Shown here in pieces: positions 1 through 9,935 of a stretch of DNA of 64,000 nt. The stretch spans positions 222,103,622 to 222,167,621 of the forward strand of contig NC_053039.3 in the NCBI RefSeq assembly GCF_002575655.3. The letters are read 5' to 3'. The position numbers and the translations under genes are program-made. This DNA comes from Aegilops tauschii subsp. strangulata (lineage: Eukaryota > Streptophyta > Magnoliopsida > Poales > Poaceae). The first letter of the stretch is position 1, and every line of letters begins with the position of its first letter. The notes under the pieces were generated by a model. The model was given only the letters and a program-made list of their open reading frames with translations, ran no database searches and was not told where the DNA came from.

Positions 1-170
1 GTGCCGTTGTGGAAGTTACCGCCGAGGAAGCAACGACATGTGGGAGAGACGCCGTGGATGATGTGGCCGGCGACGGCGCCGTCGATGGAGACACGCCATG
101 TCTGCTCGGTATCGAGCACCGGCAGCCCCGTGAGATCGAATAAAAGATAAAATGCAGCGGTAAGTGCAGA
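1..170 (-). other. possible edge of a minus-strand gene (unassigned)
   Basis: Read on the minus strand, the first 170 bases stay open and GC-rich to the window edge. One frame gives a protein-like stretch with the segments VLDTEQTWRVSIDG and HIIHGVSPTCRC. A different frame is open over 261 codons (801 to 16), but it is arginine, serine and proline rich and looks like a composition artefact. I recognise no domain. It could be an exon of an F-box or other grass gene cut by the window edge, or only GC-rich sequence. Confidence is low. Confidence 0.2.
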
Positions 171-1435
171 ACCTCCTTGGTGGCGCCGAGTTGGCCTCGG
201 CTTCATCGGAGGAATTGGTGAGGGTGCTGCGGTTCCGGTAGGGCAGGTCAAGACGGCGCTGTGGGGATTGAGGTGGCGCGATAGACGAGGCGAACATCGG
301 GGCAGCTCCTTGGAGGTGGAGGACGGGGCGGCTGATCCGGCGGGACAACGAGATCGACAACGGATCCTCATCCGGTGCGGTGGATGAGGGACGGCGAACT
401 GTTGCGGTGGACGACGTAGTCGGGGAAGAGTCTCTGGCTGGGCGGCGGTCGGGAGGCCGACGGAGGAGCATGGGGTTTTGCGGGTTTTGGCGGCCTCGGT
501 GTACGAATGGGGGGCGAAGGGGGAGGGGAGCCAAGCTTAGGGACGCGCTTGTCAGAAATGTAGGGTAAGTTACCAGCGTACCCCCACCGGTTTTGACACC
601 GTGACGTGGAGCTTCATTTCCGGCTGAGGGGTAGAAGGGGGATTTCGCGTTTCTGAGCTGCGGGAGCGATTTCGGATGAGGAGGGAGTTCTCGCGCGCGT
701 CCAAATTTCAGGATAACAAGGCGCGGCGCGGGTTGAAGAAGCGGGAGTTTCAAAGCAGGTGAGACAAAAGATACTCGAGCTTGAAAATTTCGGGATAACA
801 AGGTGCGGATTCCTTGTTCGGCAGAACAAACTTAACGTGTAAAAAAACAATTCATACAAGACACAAGAGAGTCATGTCCCCTTTTACTATATTGCTATAG
901 ATGCCATTGAAAAAACTACAAGAAAAATGTAAAAAAATCAGGAGAACAAGATTACCCTGCACAGTACCAAATCGATTCGCACTTCCCTCAACAACAACAA
1001 AAAACAAATCAATTCCCACCAAAGAATGAGTAATGTCCCTTTTTATATGATTACAGATGCCATGATCTCGAATTTCAATTTTTGAATCCACGTTATGTTG
1101 AATTCAAATATATCGTTAGGTGACCTTGCGGTTTATAATTGATGTAGTCGTACATTTTGATCTTCCATCATATATGAACATTTTACTCCACCATGTGAAC
1201 ATATATATTGTCTTCTACCATATGGACTAAATTTGAATCAATTTTCCTTATTTGAATACGATTGTTGTCAAGTTATACAATAATTTAAATATTATCTTCA
1301 TAACAAAAAACATACATATAGCAGTAATCATATTTCACTATGAACTACATGTACCATACGCTCTCCAATTCAAATATTTGTATCCATTTTATGTTGAATT
1401 CAAATCATAGTACATTATTGGTCTAGGTAGCGAGA
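171..1435. other. intergenic sequence, no gene seen
   Basis: The first part is GC-rich up to about 780, and the rest is AT-rich. The open frames are short, lack recognisable motifs and have no promoter-like arrangement. I see no terminal repeats that would define a mobile element. Confidence 0.4.
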
Positions 1436-1439
1436 TGTT

Positions 1440-3530
1440 TGGGATAATCTAAACCCTGTTTTCATACGTATATTTTTTGGCTGATTTGGGACAAGTTTTG
1501 GTATAAGCCTCTTGCAAAACCGGAGATTCTCTCAACAAGCCTCGTGGTTCCGAGAGGGAACGTGTCACCTTCGTGTGCGAAAGATATACGCTGCCTCCCC
1601 CTGATTTTATTTACAGAGGCAACATAGAACTATATGAGTGCCCTGTTAAATTTTGGAATTATTTCGGGTTCATTTGGCCTTTTTATACATTAATTGAGTT
1701 TCTGGACTTTTAATGTGCATAATCTAAATATGAATTGCATGCACATGCTCCGGTGCACCAAAGTGGGTTGAAAAATCACATGTGTGTCCTTGGTTGAATT
1801 TCTAGGTCCCATGGAAGAAATGAGAATGAAATTCAAACATCTGGGCGTCATGACTCGGCCGAGAACATCGAGAAACTTTGATTTTAAATTCATGTAAATC
1901 CAAAACTCGCCTGGAAATCATGAAACTTGGCATGGTGTCATGTCATGGCACTAACATGTTGTGGTAAAAAATTGGGCCGATTTGGAAGCTCGTGGTTCTA
2001 AGAGGGAACGTGCCACCTTTGAGTGTGAAACGATATACGCTGCCCCCCCTTGAGTTTCTTAACAAAGGCAACATAGAACTACATTAGTGCCCTGTTAAAT
2101 TTTGGAATTATTCCGGGTTCGTTTGTCTTTTTTATACATTAATTGAGTTTCTGGTCATTTAATGTGCACAAGTCAAATTTGAACTGCAAGCACATGCTCT
2201 CGTGCACCAAAGTTGGTTCAAAATTCACATTTGTGTCCTCGGGTGAATTTCTAGGTCCCATGCAAGAAATGAGAATAAAATTAAAACATCTAGGCCTCGT
2301 GGCTCGGCCGAGAACATTGAGAAACTTGGTTTTAAAATTCTTGCAAATCCAAAACACGTCTGAAAATCATGAAACTTGGCATGGATGTCATGTCATGGTA
2401 CTACCATGTTGTGGTAAAAAAAATTGGCCGAATAGGAACAGATTTTGGTATAAGCTTCTTGCAAACCGAAGCTTCTCTCAAGAAGGCTCGTGGTTCTGAG
2501 AGGGAACGTGCCACCTTTGAGTGCGAAACGATATACGTTGTCCCCCTTGAGTTTATTTACAAAGGCAACATAGAACTACATGAGTGCCCTGTTAAATTTT
2601 AGAATTATTCAGGCTTCGTTTGGCCTTATTTACACATTAATTGAGTTTTTGGTCATTTAATGTGCATAATTCAAATTTGAACTACAAGCACATGCTCCCG
2701 TGCACCAAAGTTGGTTGAAAAATCACATTTGTGTCCTCGGGTGAATTTCTACTCCCTCCTTCCATCTATATAGATCCTAATGCGTTTTTCGAGGCTAACT
2801 TTGACCAAACGTTAGAGCAATAATATATGACATGCAACTTACACAAAGCATACCTTCAAATTTGTATGTCAAAGGAGCTTCCAATAATATAATTTTCATA
2901 GTATACATCTCATGTGCTATTAATCTTGTCAATAGTCAAAGGCTGTCTTGAAAAACACATTAGGCCCTATATAGATGGAAGGAGGGAGTAGGTCCCATGT
3001 AAAAAATGAGAATAAAATTCAAACATCTAGGCATCGTGGCTCGGTCGAGAACATTGAGAAACTTGGTTTTAAAATCATGAAACTTGGCATGGTGTCATGT
3101 CATGGTAGTACCATGCCGTGGTATAAAAAATTTGCCGAATAGGAACAAATTTTGGTATAAGCTTCTTGCAAATCGGAGCTTCTCTCAAGAAGGCTCGTGG
3201 TTCTGGGAGGGAACGTGTCACCTTTGTGTGCATAATTCAAATTTGAAATACAAGCACATGTTCCAGTGCACCAAAGTTGGTTGAAAAATCACATGTGTGT
3301 CCTCGAGTAAATTTCTAGGTTCCATGCAAGAAATGGGAATGAAATTCAAAATTCTGGGCGTCGTGGCTGGGTTGGAAACATTGAGAAACTTAGTTTTTTA
3401 ATTCCTGTAAATCCAAAACACGCATGAAAATAACGAAACTTGGCTTGGTGCCATGACATGGCACCAACATGCTGTGGTAAATTTGCAGTCCGATTTGCGA
3501 AGGCGCACACATTAACAATCAACAAAGTCA
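1440..3530. repeat. four diverged tandem units of about 360-470 bp
   Basis: The landmark GAAACTTGGCATGG or a close variant occurs near 1923, 2370, 3079 and 3439. Each time it follows the same order of blocks: a GAGGGAACGTG(C/T)CACCTT block, a block on AACATAGAACTA, a block on GTGCACCAAAGT, and a block on AATTTCTAGGT. Spacing is about 447, 470 (after removing the MITE at 2752-2988) and 360 bp. The units have diverged by substitutions and small indels, so the array is old. Such internal arrays are common in Triticeae CACTA elements, but I see no CACTA termini here, so the element class is an inference. Confidence 0.7.
2752..2988. mobile_element. Stowaway MITE (Tc1/mariner type), 237 bp
   Basis: The ends are an inverted pair, CTCCCTCCTTCCATCTATAT at the left and its reverse complement at the right. 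TA duplications flank it at 2750-2751 and 2989-2990. It sits inside one unit of the 1440-3530 array. The sister units read straight through the same place (TTTCTAGGTCCC), so the empty site is visible within the window. CTCCCTCC ends and a TA duplication define Stowaway elements. It has no coding capacity. Confidence 0.93.
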
Positions 3531-4338
3531 TTTTGGAACAAGTGATGTCACGTTACAATCGGAAACACAAGTATTATTGAAACCGTGGGCGTTCTACTTA
3601 CTAGTACCATTTACGTGCCGCCACGCGTCCCCATTTTTTATTAGCTAGGAGGCGCCGTGCAGGGTAGCTATTTGAGTACGAGAGGCATGCGATCAGACCC
3701 CTGCGCGTGCTTATCGGGAGGAGAGCCCTTTGACCTCCATCTGCCGTCCACCTCTCTCCCAAGGTCTACATTAATGGCGCCCGAGCCTCTGTTTAATGGC
3801 GTGGCTGTGTCTCACTCGACTGAGATTTAAGAGAGAAAAAAGAAAATCTGAAAGCACGGATCTTGATGTAAGATCTGACGGACCTATATAGCATCTACTG
3901 CGACTTATAGCAAGACTGATGAATATATAAGGACGATTAATTATTATTTTTTGATCAAAGAAGGGCTTGCCCCTTCCGATTTTCATTACTGAAAACCACC
4001 ACAATTCACAAGAAGTTCAGCACAACTCGTTGAGAAACCACAATTCAAGGGGCGGAGGCACAAGGGGCAGTGGAGCACGGTGAGGTCCATCGAGACCTTA
4101 GAGAGCTCCATCGTCGGGTCCTGTTCGATCTGCATGATCTCGCCCTCCTCGTGCACAACCATCTCTCGACTTGGGCCGAGGTATTATAAAGCTTTACCGT
4201 CACATATTTTATACTACTTCAAGGTGCATTAAATCAACACATGCAAGTATCAAAAGGAGAGTCACGGCATGCATGCATGCGTTGTAATTAATGCATAGGT
4301 AAACGCAAATTATTGAAATATATCGAGTGCAGTGCTTT
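3531..4338. other. intergenic sequence, no gene; possible LINE tail
   Basis: I see no supported gene. Around 3955-4010 there is a TGATCAAAGAAGGGCTTGCC block followed by a CATTACTGAAAACC block. In sense it resembles the antisense of a short grass retroposon 3' tail, but I could not find a duplication around it. A run of GCATGC repeats lies near 4268-4280. Confidence 0.35.
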
Positions 4339-4674
4339 GATGTGCCGCGTCAACTCGTACATCAATGAGAAGTTTGATTATCCTCTCCCTCGCGGACTTA
4401 ACTGCACCTGCCTTTGGCTGTATGACAGGTTGGCCACACACCTGTCGGGCCCACCTGTCATACACGCAAAGGCAGGAGCGTCCCTCCCTCGCCCATGAGC
4501 GTGGTGGCTGTCAAGACTAGGAGAAGCTTTCGCTACACGCTCTCCCTCCCGCATGCGGTGGACATGCAGCAGTTCAATCGGTGTCAGATGGCCAGAAGCG
4601 TACTGTAGTACTCCTCCAGTGCAGTAGTACTCCATCATTGTTCGACTTCCCGAAGAGGCGAAGAGCCAAGCGCA
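4339..4674. repeat. local dispersed repeat, copy A
   Basis: One of three related segments (4339-4674, 5055-5291, 9491-9702). They share a GATGTG(C/T)C(G/C)CGTCAACTCG start, a central GGTGGAC(G)..ATGCAGCAGT block and a GAAGAGG(C/A)GAAGAGCCAAGC end. This copy is longer because it also contains the foldback element at 4403-4478, which the other two lack at that point. The segments are noncoding in any consistent frame. They may be old gene or promoter fragments duplicated together with the neighbouring DUF295 remnant. Confidence 0.75.
4403..4478 (+). mobile_element. small foldback element, copy 1 (76 bp)
   Basis: An almost complete hairpin. The left arm TGCACCTGCCTTTGGCTGTA is answered by a right arm TGTCATACACGCAAAGGCAGG. 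The same element in the opposite orientation lies at 6155-6238. Copies B and C of the surrounding repeat lack it, which supports insertion. The class is uncertain because no clean TSD is visible; a very small MITE is the simplest reading. Confidence 0.75.
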
Positions 4675-4889
4675 GCCCGGACGCTCGTGTGGCAGTTTCA
4701 TGTGTAGAGTAGTCTAGGATAGCGTGTACTGTGCCTGTAAGCTTAAAATCGTTGGGGTCGGCTCCATGCTATGTGGCCGTCTTCAAGTTTTTAAAAAAAA
4801 TTAAAATAGTCTTCTGGCCCTACCTGACACCCTGGTGATTGTAGTTTGCAAGCTCATCTGGTCAAGACAGGGATATATATTTTAATTTG

Positions 4890-4947
4890 TTTTTTTCGAA
4901 AAGGGGGGACTCCCCGGCCTCTGCATCAGAACGATGCATACGGCCAC
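4890..4947 (-). mobile_element. 58 bp 5'-truncated retroposon with 15 bp TSD
   Basis: The segment runs from an oligo-T tract (TTTTTTTCGAAAAGG) to ATACGGCCAC and is flanked by ATATATTTTAATTTG at 4875-4889 and again at 4948-4962. Read on the minus strand it ends in an oligo-A tail. A 15 bp perfect duplication with a 3' A tail is the signature of target-primed reverse transcription, so this is a short 3' end of a LINE or SINE. The AGGCCGGGGAGTCCCC tail is common in Triticeae DNA, but I cannot name the family with certainty. Confidence 0.85.
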
Positions 4948-5054
4948 ATATATTTTAATTTGTGGTGGGTAAATGTTAGAGGTTGCAGCAAATATATTGT
5001 ACACTGCGGGTCTTTCAGCCAAGTTTAGAGGCAAGCATGTGGGGCCAGTGCTAT

Positions 5055-5291
5055 GATGTGTCGCGTCAACTCGTACAACGAGGAGAAGCTTGATTTTACT
5101 ACATGCCTTCTCCCTCACCCATGCGCGCGGTTGCTCGCAAACGAGGACAGGCTTTTGCTTAGTAGTACTTCTACAACAAGCTATCCGTCCCACTCGCGGT
5201 GGACGGACATGCAGCAGTGGATTCGACACTGTAGAAGCAGTAGTAGTAACATCATTGTTCGTCTTCTTGAAGAGGCGAAGAGCCAAGCGCA
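5055..5291. repeat. local dispersed repeat, copy B
   Basis: Second copy of the segment also found at 4339-4674 and 9491-9702. It lacks the foldback element found in copy A. Two long antisense and sense frames overlap here, but none is conserved among the three copies, so I treat them as chance. Confidence 0.7.
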
Positions 5292-5599
5292 AACCGAACG
5301 TTGCAGTTGCGAACATTGGAGCACGCATATAGCCAGGCTCTTGCATGAGACAAAATTGCTATGTGAGCCCACTATTGTACTAGTACGTACAACTACTTGC
5401 TAGTATAGCCCTGTAAACCAGAAAGGAGTATTTGCCCTTCTAGAGATTTCAACAAGTGACTAGACTACACCGAGACGAAGTACATATGGAGCAAAATGAG
5501 TGAATCTGCACCGTAAATAAATACATACTAGTTCTATCGTTTTCCTCTCCGAGGTGCACAATATTGAGTATACTGACTAGTCTCTTTTTGACACGCATT

Positions 5600-5731
5600 T
5601 ACGTTTTTTTACACAGTACAGACGCAAGCGCTCATATACACGCGCATACACTCACCCCTATGAACGCACACACGCACGGCACTATCATCTTGAAATTTAC
5701 GAAGTCACCATAGGCACCTCGTCATCGACAA
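5600..5731 (-). mobile_element. Au SINE-like fragment, truncated
   Basis: The run from TTTTTTACACAGTACAGACG through CGCTCATATACACGCGCATA and CACTCACCCCTATGAACGCA to GAAATTTACGAAGTCACC and GCACCTCGTCATCGAC matches, from memory of the family, the reverse complement of the 3' half of Au SINEs in Triticeae. The tRNA-derived head with the Pol III promoter boxes is absent, and a stretch appears to be missing in the middle after CGCACGGCAC. It is therefore a dead 5'-truncated copy. A database alignment would be needed to confirm the family. Confidence 0.6.
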
Positions 5732-5978
5732 TGTAGGAAAATTATGAGGGGGGTCTCTCCAACAGTGTTCCTTGGCTCGCACCTAGCATCACGGTGGTCG
5801 AACTTGGAGTCATTCATCTGGTACACGTGGCATCTCAGATCTGGACACAAGGTGACGCGACCTCTCACTTCCTCCGCCATTTGAAGCGGCGCGCCGGTGG
5901 AGGGCTAGCATACTCCAATATTAGGTTGGCTCTATGTGATGTGGCAACTTCATATACTAACCGGATGCTGGCTATACT
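5730..5978. repeat. 249 bp direct duplicate, copy 1
   Basis: Nearly identical to 9936-10184 over the same length of 249 bp; I count only a handful of substitutions. It begins with AATGTAGGAAAATTATGA and ends with GCTGGCTATACT. It holds a 64-codon open frame that is not otherwise supported. Immediately after it, from 5977, there is the left end of a Stowaway-like element (CTCCCTCTGTAAATAAATAC) whose right end I cannot find. The high identity suggests a recent local duplication or a mobile element of unknown class. Confidence 0.85.
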
Positions 5979-6154
5979 CCCTCTGTAAATAAATACATGG
6001 TGTATTGTTTTATTCCTATCGGCGAGGTAACTTAATGTCTTTTTGCTACTTAATAGGATTACATGCAATGAACTAACCACCGCATGTGATGTTTGGTAGT
6101 CTCAAGTCATTGAAAGCATGCACGGGCACGGAGGGGGACGCAGCTTCATTGACT

Positions 6155-6238
6155 TACTACACCTGCCTTTGGGTGTATGACACGTGGGTCCAATGGGTGG
6201 CTGGCCAACCTGTCATACAGCCAAAGGCAGGTGCAGTA
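6155..6238 (-). mobile_element. small foldback element, copy 2 (84 bp)
   Basis: The arms are TACTACACCTGCCTTTGG and its inverted partner CCAAAGGCAGGTGCAGTA. Its reverse complement matches the element at 4403-4478 across the loop side too (ACAGGTTGGCC), so the two copies are inserted in opposite orientations. It ends only 60 bp upstream of the TATA box of the gene at 6404, so it lies within the proximal promoter. A transcript across it would fold into a long hairpin. Confidence 0.78.
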
Positions 6239-6297
6239 GAGGGGCGAGGAGTAGATGGCCAACACGCACGTGAATTCAACGCAGTCTGCACTTCTCA

Positions 6298-6303
6298 TAT
6301 AAA
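6298..6303 (+). promoter_or_regulatory. TATA box of the 6404 gene
   Basis: TATAAA within CTCATATAAAGGC, 100 bp upstream of the ATG at 6404. With a start of transcription about 30 bp downstream, the 5' leader would be about 75 bases, a normal length for a plant gene. Confidence 0.6.
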
Positions 6304-6403
6304 GGCTCCCGCCAGTCCAATCTACGAAATCCTACGCACCTACGCACCTAAGGGCAAGAGTGATCACTCCAATCGCAAGATCAGTTGACTAGAAGCTAGA
6401 CCC

Positions 6404-6973
6404 ATGGAGGCGATGAGGGCGAGCATCAGCCGGCTGTGCCAGATGGTCCACGACGCTGCCCTGCATCCTGGCACCGAGGAATGTCTCCAGGTAGTGCTTG
6501 AGGCCGCTAGGGCGAGGGGCCGCTTGGACGACAGCTTCATCTCCTTGTTCGACGAGGTCCTCGTCGGCTTCCTCGACAAGTTCACCGTCGTCAAGAAGCT
6601 CGCGGACGACCTTGACGTACGCCTCCAGCCCACGCACCCAGGCTCTGTGATGCCTGCCACCCTCAACAACCTCTATGGTGACAACCTCTTCGACGCACTG
6701 GTGGCCCTGCGACTGCCCGCCGTCGCGCCGGAGAATGTCCACCTCGAGGTCGCGCTCGCCGCGCAGTGCCTGGCACAGCAAGACACCATCGACATAATCA
6801 CCCACGTCTACGCGCAAATCGTCCACAAGGACTACTACATGCAAGAGGAGGACGATAGGACGTTGGCCTTCTTGGACCGCAGGGCAACCTTGGACGGCAT
6901 TGTTTATAAGCACGTTGAGCTTGCCGCCAACGCCGCTGCTCCTCACACATCGGTTGGTGACCCGGTGCACTAG
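6404..6973 (+). CDS. intronless 189-codon gene, unknown function
   Basis: A GC-rich frame that opens with MEAMRASISRLC, stays open for 189 codons and ends VGDPVH. The ATG is preceded by a proper TATA box and leader, and codon composition is typical of monocot genes, unlike the AT-rich flanks. The protein looks mostly alpha-helical, with leucine-rich amphipathic stretches around residues 40-75 and 100-140 and an acidic segment MQEEDDRTLAF near 146-156. I see no signal peptide and no membrane segment. The layout, MEA start and helices recall histidine phosphotransfer proteins, but the HQLKGSS phosphorylation motif is absent, so I do not assign that family. It could be a lineage-specific grass gene. 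The antisense frame of similar length is a shadow. Confidence 0.6.
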   Translation: MEAMRASISRLCQMVHDAALHPGTEECLQVVLEAARARGRLDDSFISLFDEVLVGFLDKFTVVKKLADDLDVRLQPTHPGSVMPATLNNLYGDNLFDALVALRLPAVAPENVHLEVALAAQCLAQQDTIDIITHVYAQIVHKDYYMQEEDDRTLAFLDRRATLDGIVYKHVELAANAAAPHTSVGDPVH

Positions 6974-7312
6974 GGCGTGAGGATGTCGCTGATGGATCCG
7001 TATGTATCTTTATCTTTCCGTCAAATCCATGTAGTAGTATATGGTACTACTAGTAATTATCTTACCTTTCGCATCAACTTCATAATTTTCCTACGTACTC
7101 CATGCATGAACCGTGCCAGAACCAAACTTCTCATTACTCTAGGGAAAATCGTTATTTCTATCTATCGGTCGCCCCATGGAGCAGAACCAAATTTTACAAG
7201 TTACAAGTTCAAAAGGAAAAGCCTGCCGTGTTTGCGTCGCACCCCCACACGGTTTGTCCGGCACGCCTTTCAAGGGGGAATGCGTGCTGTGTTGCATTTT
7301 CACTTACAAGTG
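6974..7312. other. downstream flank, nothing recognised
   Basis: Downstream sequence of the 6404 gene. It contains AT-rich stretches and short open frames without family features. No clear polyadenylation signal stands out. Confidence 0.35.
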
Positions 7313-7574
7313 GGACCGCAGTTGAGCAAACCGACTATCGGCAAACCCCCACCCCGCCCACCGCGCGATGGCTGAGAAAACAGGAGGGAGAAGAGATGCC
7401 TGTAGCTAGCACGGACTCCAAGAAAATTGGTGTCGGATGGGACTCGTGTGGGTGGCGTGTGCCGTACTGCTAGACATGAATGCTAGTTATGGCCCATGCC
7501 ACCCCACTATATCGAGGTGCTGGTTACTCCACTATATCGAGTACGTAGAACAAATTTCCTGGAGTCCGTGCTCG
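7313..7574. repeat. direct duplicate of 8483-8810, copy 1
   Basis: Shares with 8483-8810 the blocks CTTACAAGTGGGACCGCAGT, CGACTATCG(G/A)CAAACCCCCA, GCACGGACTCCAAGAAA, GTGTGCCGTACT and AATTTCCTGGAGTC in the same order. The two copies differ by substitutions and by about 66 bp of extra sequence in copy 2. They are noncoding in any common frame. Confidence 0.8.
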
Positions 7575-7980
7575 GCCCTCCTCTATCTCTCTTCTCAGCC
7601 AGCCAGCAGACACGCGGAGCCCATCGTCTGTTTGCTCATATGCGGTCCCACATGTCAGTGAAAACGCAAGAGGACCCACTGAACCTGCACATCTTTCACC
7701 TCGACGTGCTGGTGATGAAAAACAAATCCAATAAAGATCTTCGGTGGCCGCTTTTGGAGTTACTCAAGAGTAGTAAGATTCTATTTACAGTTTAACCCAA
7801 GATGCACATCACGTGGCCTCACCTACCACTCTATTTTCTTGCATGACACGACCTGGATGCTGGATGTCCCACGTGTCGGCAAAAGGAGGAAGAACTTGAC
7901 CAAATCTTCGGTTGTGCTCTCGGATTAGACTAGTTGTGTTAACTTAAAATTTTATTGTGTAGAATGGATGCAAGTTTTGA

Positions 7981-8172
7981 TATTGGGAAGAAGAGTACAA
8001 TGATATATTGATAGAGCACAATTTAGTAGATGTTCTAGCACTTTTAGCTAGCATAGAGGCTAGAGATGAGACTAGTGCACTTGTTGATAGAATAGAGGCT
8101 AGACACGTCTACTTCTTTACACTCGAAGAAGAAAGAAGCACGCAAGATCGAGCCTCCGCAGATCAGCAATGA
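7981..8172 (+). other. short open frame with internal repeat, unassigned
   Basis: Open for 63 codons without an obvious ATG. It holds two copies of an SIEAR / RIEAR motif separated by DETSALVD, followed by an acidic-basic tail LEEERSTQD. The repeat is also visible in the DNA (ATAGAGGCTAGA twice). It could be a degraded exon of a grass gene or of a captured transposon ORF. I do not recognise it. Confidence 0.22.
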
Positions 8173-8364
8173 GTGCATCGAGAAGGCACTAATCCAACTT
8201 ACAGGAGCAGTTATGGAAGTTGGATATCTTCTAAAATGTATTCTTGTGGTTCTTGTTTTCTTTGGTCTTGCTTTTCTAGTCAAAATTTTGGTGATGTATT
8301 TCCATGTACCAAAAAATCAATGATGAAAAAAAGATATGTGTTTGCAAAGAAATGTACGCGGTCG

Positions 8365-8388
8365 GGATGCGGTGCGCGCACCGCATCC
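8365..8388. repeat. perfect 24 bp palindrome
   Basis: The half-site GGATGCGGTGCG is followed directly by its exact reverse complement with no spacer. About 20 bp further on, another inverted pair (CACGACCCC with GGGGTCGTG, and AAACGGAC with GTCCGTTT) lies at 8401-8470. The latter resembles the ends of the PIF/Harbinger-like elements found after 44 kb, so this may be a remnant of one. Confidence 0.7.
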
Positions 8389-8482
8389 GAGAAATAGCAC
8401 GGACACGACCCCATTGCCCTACCCAAACGGACAGAATCCACGCAAAACTGAGGTCCGTTTGGGGTCGTGCGTTGGAGTTGGC

Positions 8483-8810
8483 CTTACAAGTGGGACCGCA
8501 GTTGAGGAAACCGACTATCGACAAACCCCCACCTCGCCCGCCGTGCGATGGCTGAGTTAGAGAAATGACTAGGTTGAAGAGATTGTTGTAGCACGGACTC
8601 CAAGAAATATGGTGTCAGATGGAAGTCGTGCTGGTGGTGTGTGCCGTACTCCTGGACGTGAATGCTTGTTCTGGCCCATGCCACCCTACTACTCCTAGTA
8701 CTACTTATAGTAGTAGTATCGAGGATTCGAGGTGTTGGTTACGTACAGGGAACACATTAACATATGGCCCACCTCACACGGTGGCCAAATTTCCTGGAGT
8801 CTGTGCTAGG
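8483..8810. repeat. direct duplicate of 7313-7574, copy 2
   Basis: Second copy of the segment described at 7313-7574, with additional TAGTAGTA-type microsatellite sequence near 8690-8720 and an ACATTAACATATGGCCCACC insertion before the shared end. Confidence 0.8.
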
Positions 8811-9030
8811 TTAAAAAGTGTTCTTTGTGAGGATGGGTGGCTGGTCTCAAGTTTAAAAATTGTTGTATTACGTACGTAGACGTAGAGATAGTGCAGCATG
8901 TGAAGCTAGTACAAATAGTGTACTATTGTTGATTGGCCTCATCCGATAACCTGTTGCAATGCACGTATAATTATGTATTCGGAAAATATATTTTTGCCTC
9001 GTCACAGCACCCACTTAGAGAAGCGACTCG
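8811..9030. other. spacer, nothing recognised
   Basis: Short AT-rich spacer between the duplicated segment and the second copy of the DUF295 3' flank, which begins near 9030. Confidence 0.3.
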
Positions 9031-9184
9031 ATAGCCATTCATAAATTTAGTAAGTTTATCACACGCATATCATTTTATTACATAGAACAGGTCATCAACC
9101 CACAACAACAACGAGGATAGATTATAAATACTAAAGTTTTCATCACACAACAAATAACAAGCAATGAAATGAACTTCAACTCAA

Positions 9185-9440
9185 TCAATCATCGGCGTTG
9201 GAAACGCTTGCTTTGAACCACAAGTGATTCTCTGGGAAGGGCCAGCTATTGTAAATCTCGAGGCCAACGTAGGACTGATCATCTAGGCTGAAGCGGCCTA
9301 CTATATCACGACCAGGGTAGGTAACCACCGAAATGTCCGATGTATAGATACAGTTGCTTCTCATAAATCATAGTAACGTTGTGTCAACAGCAGCTGGATC
9401 GGCTTTCACCATCATTGGATAGTTTTGTCCAAGGAAGAGC
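9185..9440 (-). pseudogene. partial duplicate of the DUF295 gene 3' end
   Basis: On the minus strand this matches the last roughly 85 codons of the gene at 10406-11803: NPLFLGQNYPMM, then RSNCIYTSDISVV, then FSLDDQS and SWPFPENHLWFKASVSN. It has an in-frame TGA after the TTLL segment, which is LLPF in the longer copy, and small in-frame insertions. The 3' flank is duplicated as well (the ACAACAAATAACAAGCAATG block at about 9150 and 10380), so the duplication is genomic rather than a retrocopy. No upstream exon accompanies it. Confidence 0.8.
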
Positions 9441-9490
9441 GGGTTTACTCCAAGAGCGAGTTTACTCCAAGAGTACTAATAAATAACTTT

Positions 9491-9702
9491 GATGTGTCCC
9501 GTCAACTCGCAGAACGACGAGAAGCTTGCTTACTACGCCTTCTCCCTCGCCAACGCGTGCGCGGTGGCTCGCAGCACGAGGAGAAACTTTTGCTTACAAG
9601 CGGTGGACGTGCAGCAGTTCATTTGGTGTCAGATTGCCAGAAGTACTACTGTAGTACCATCATTATTGTTCGACTTCCGGAAGAGGAGAAGAGCCAAGCG
9701 CA
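9491..9702. repeat. local dispersed repeat, copy C
   Basis: Third copy of the segment at 4339 and 5055. It starts just beyond the truncated DUF295 duplicate, which suggests that the whole block was copied during rearrangement of this neighbourhood. Confidence 0.7.
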
Positions 9703-9935
9703 AGGTCACCTACTAACCTAGTAGAGTACTACTATAGCCAAAGCTGGTCCACCTTTTTAGAGCATGGTTAATAAATATAGGCGGCTCTTGCAGCGGCACA
9801 TCATTTAGAGCAAGTACTCTCTTTGTAGGAGCAAAGGAAGTGAAACAAATGTTGGAGTGGATGCTAGATTGCCAATTAAAAGATGATTACATAGGAAAAA
9901 ATCCTATAGCATTCTATCCTATGAATCAAACGACC

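Noticed and set aside
4378..5372. Overlapping ORFs of 60-154 codons on both strands
   Set aside because: They are not conserved in frame among the three copies of the local repeat.
6404..6973. Assignment of the 189-codon gene as a histidine phosphotransfer protein
   Set aside because: Size and helical look are suggestive, but the conserved phospho-acceptor HQLKGSS-type motif is absent.
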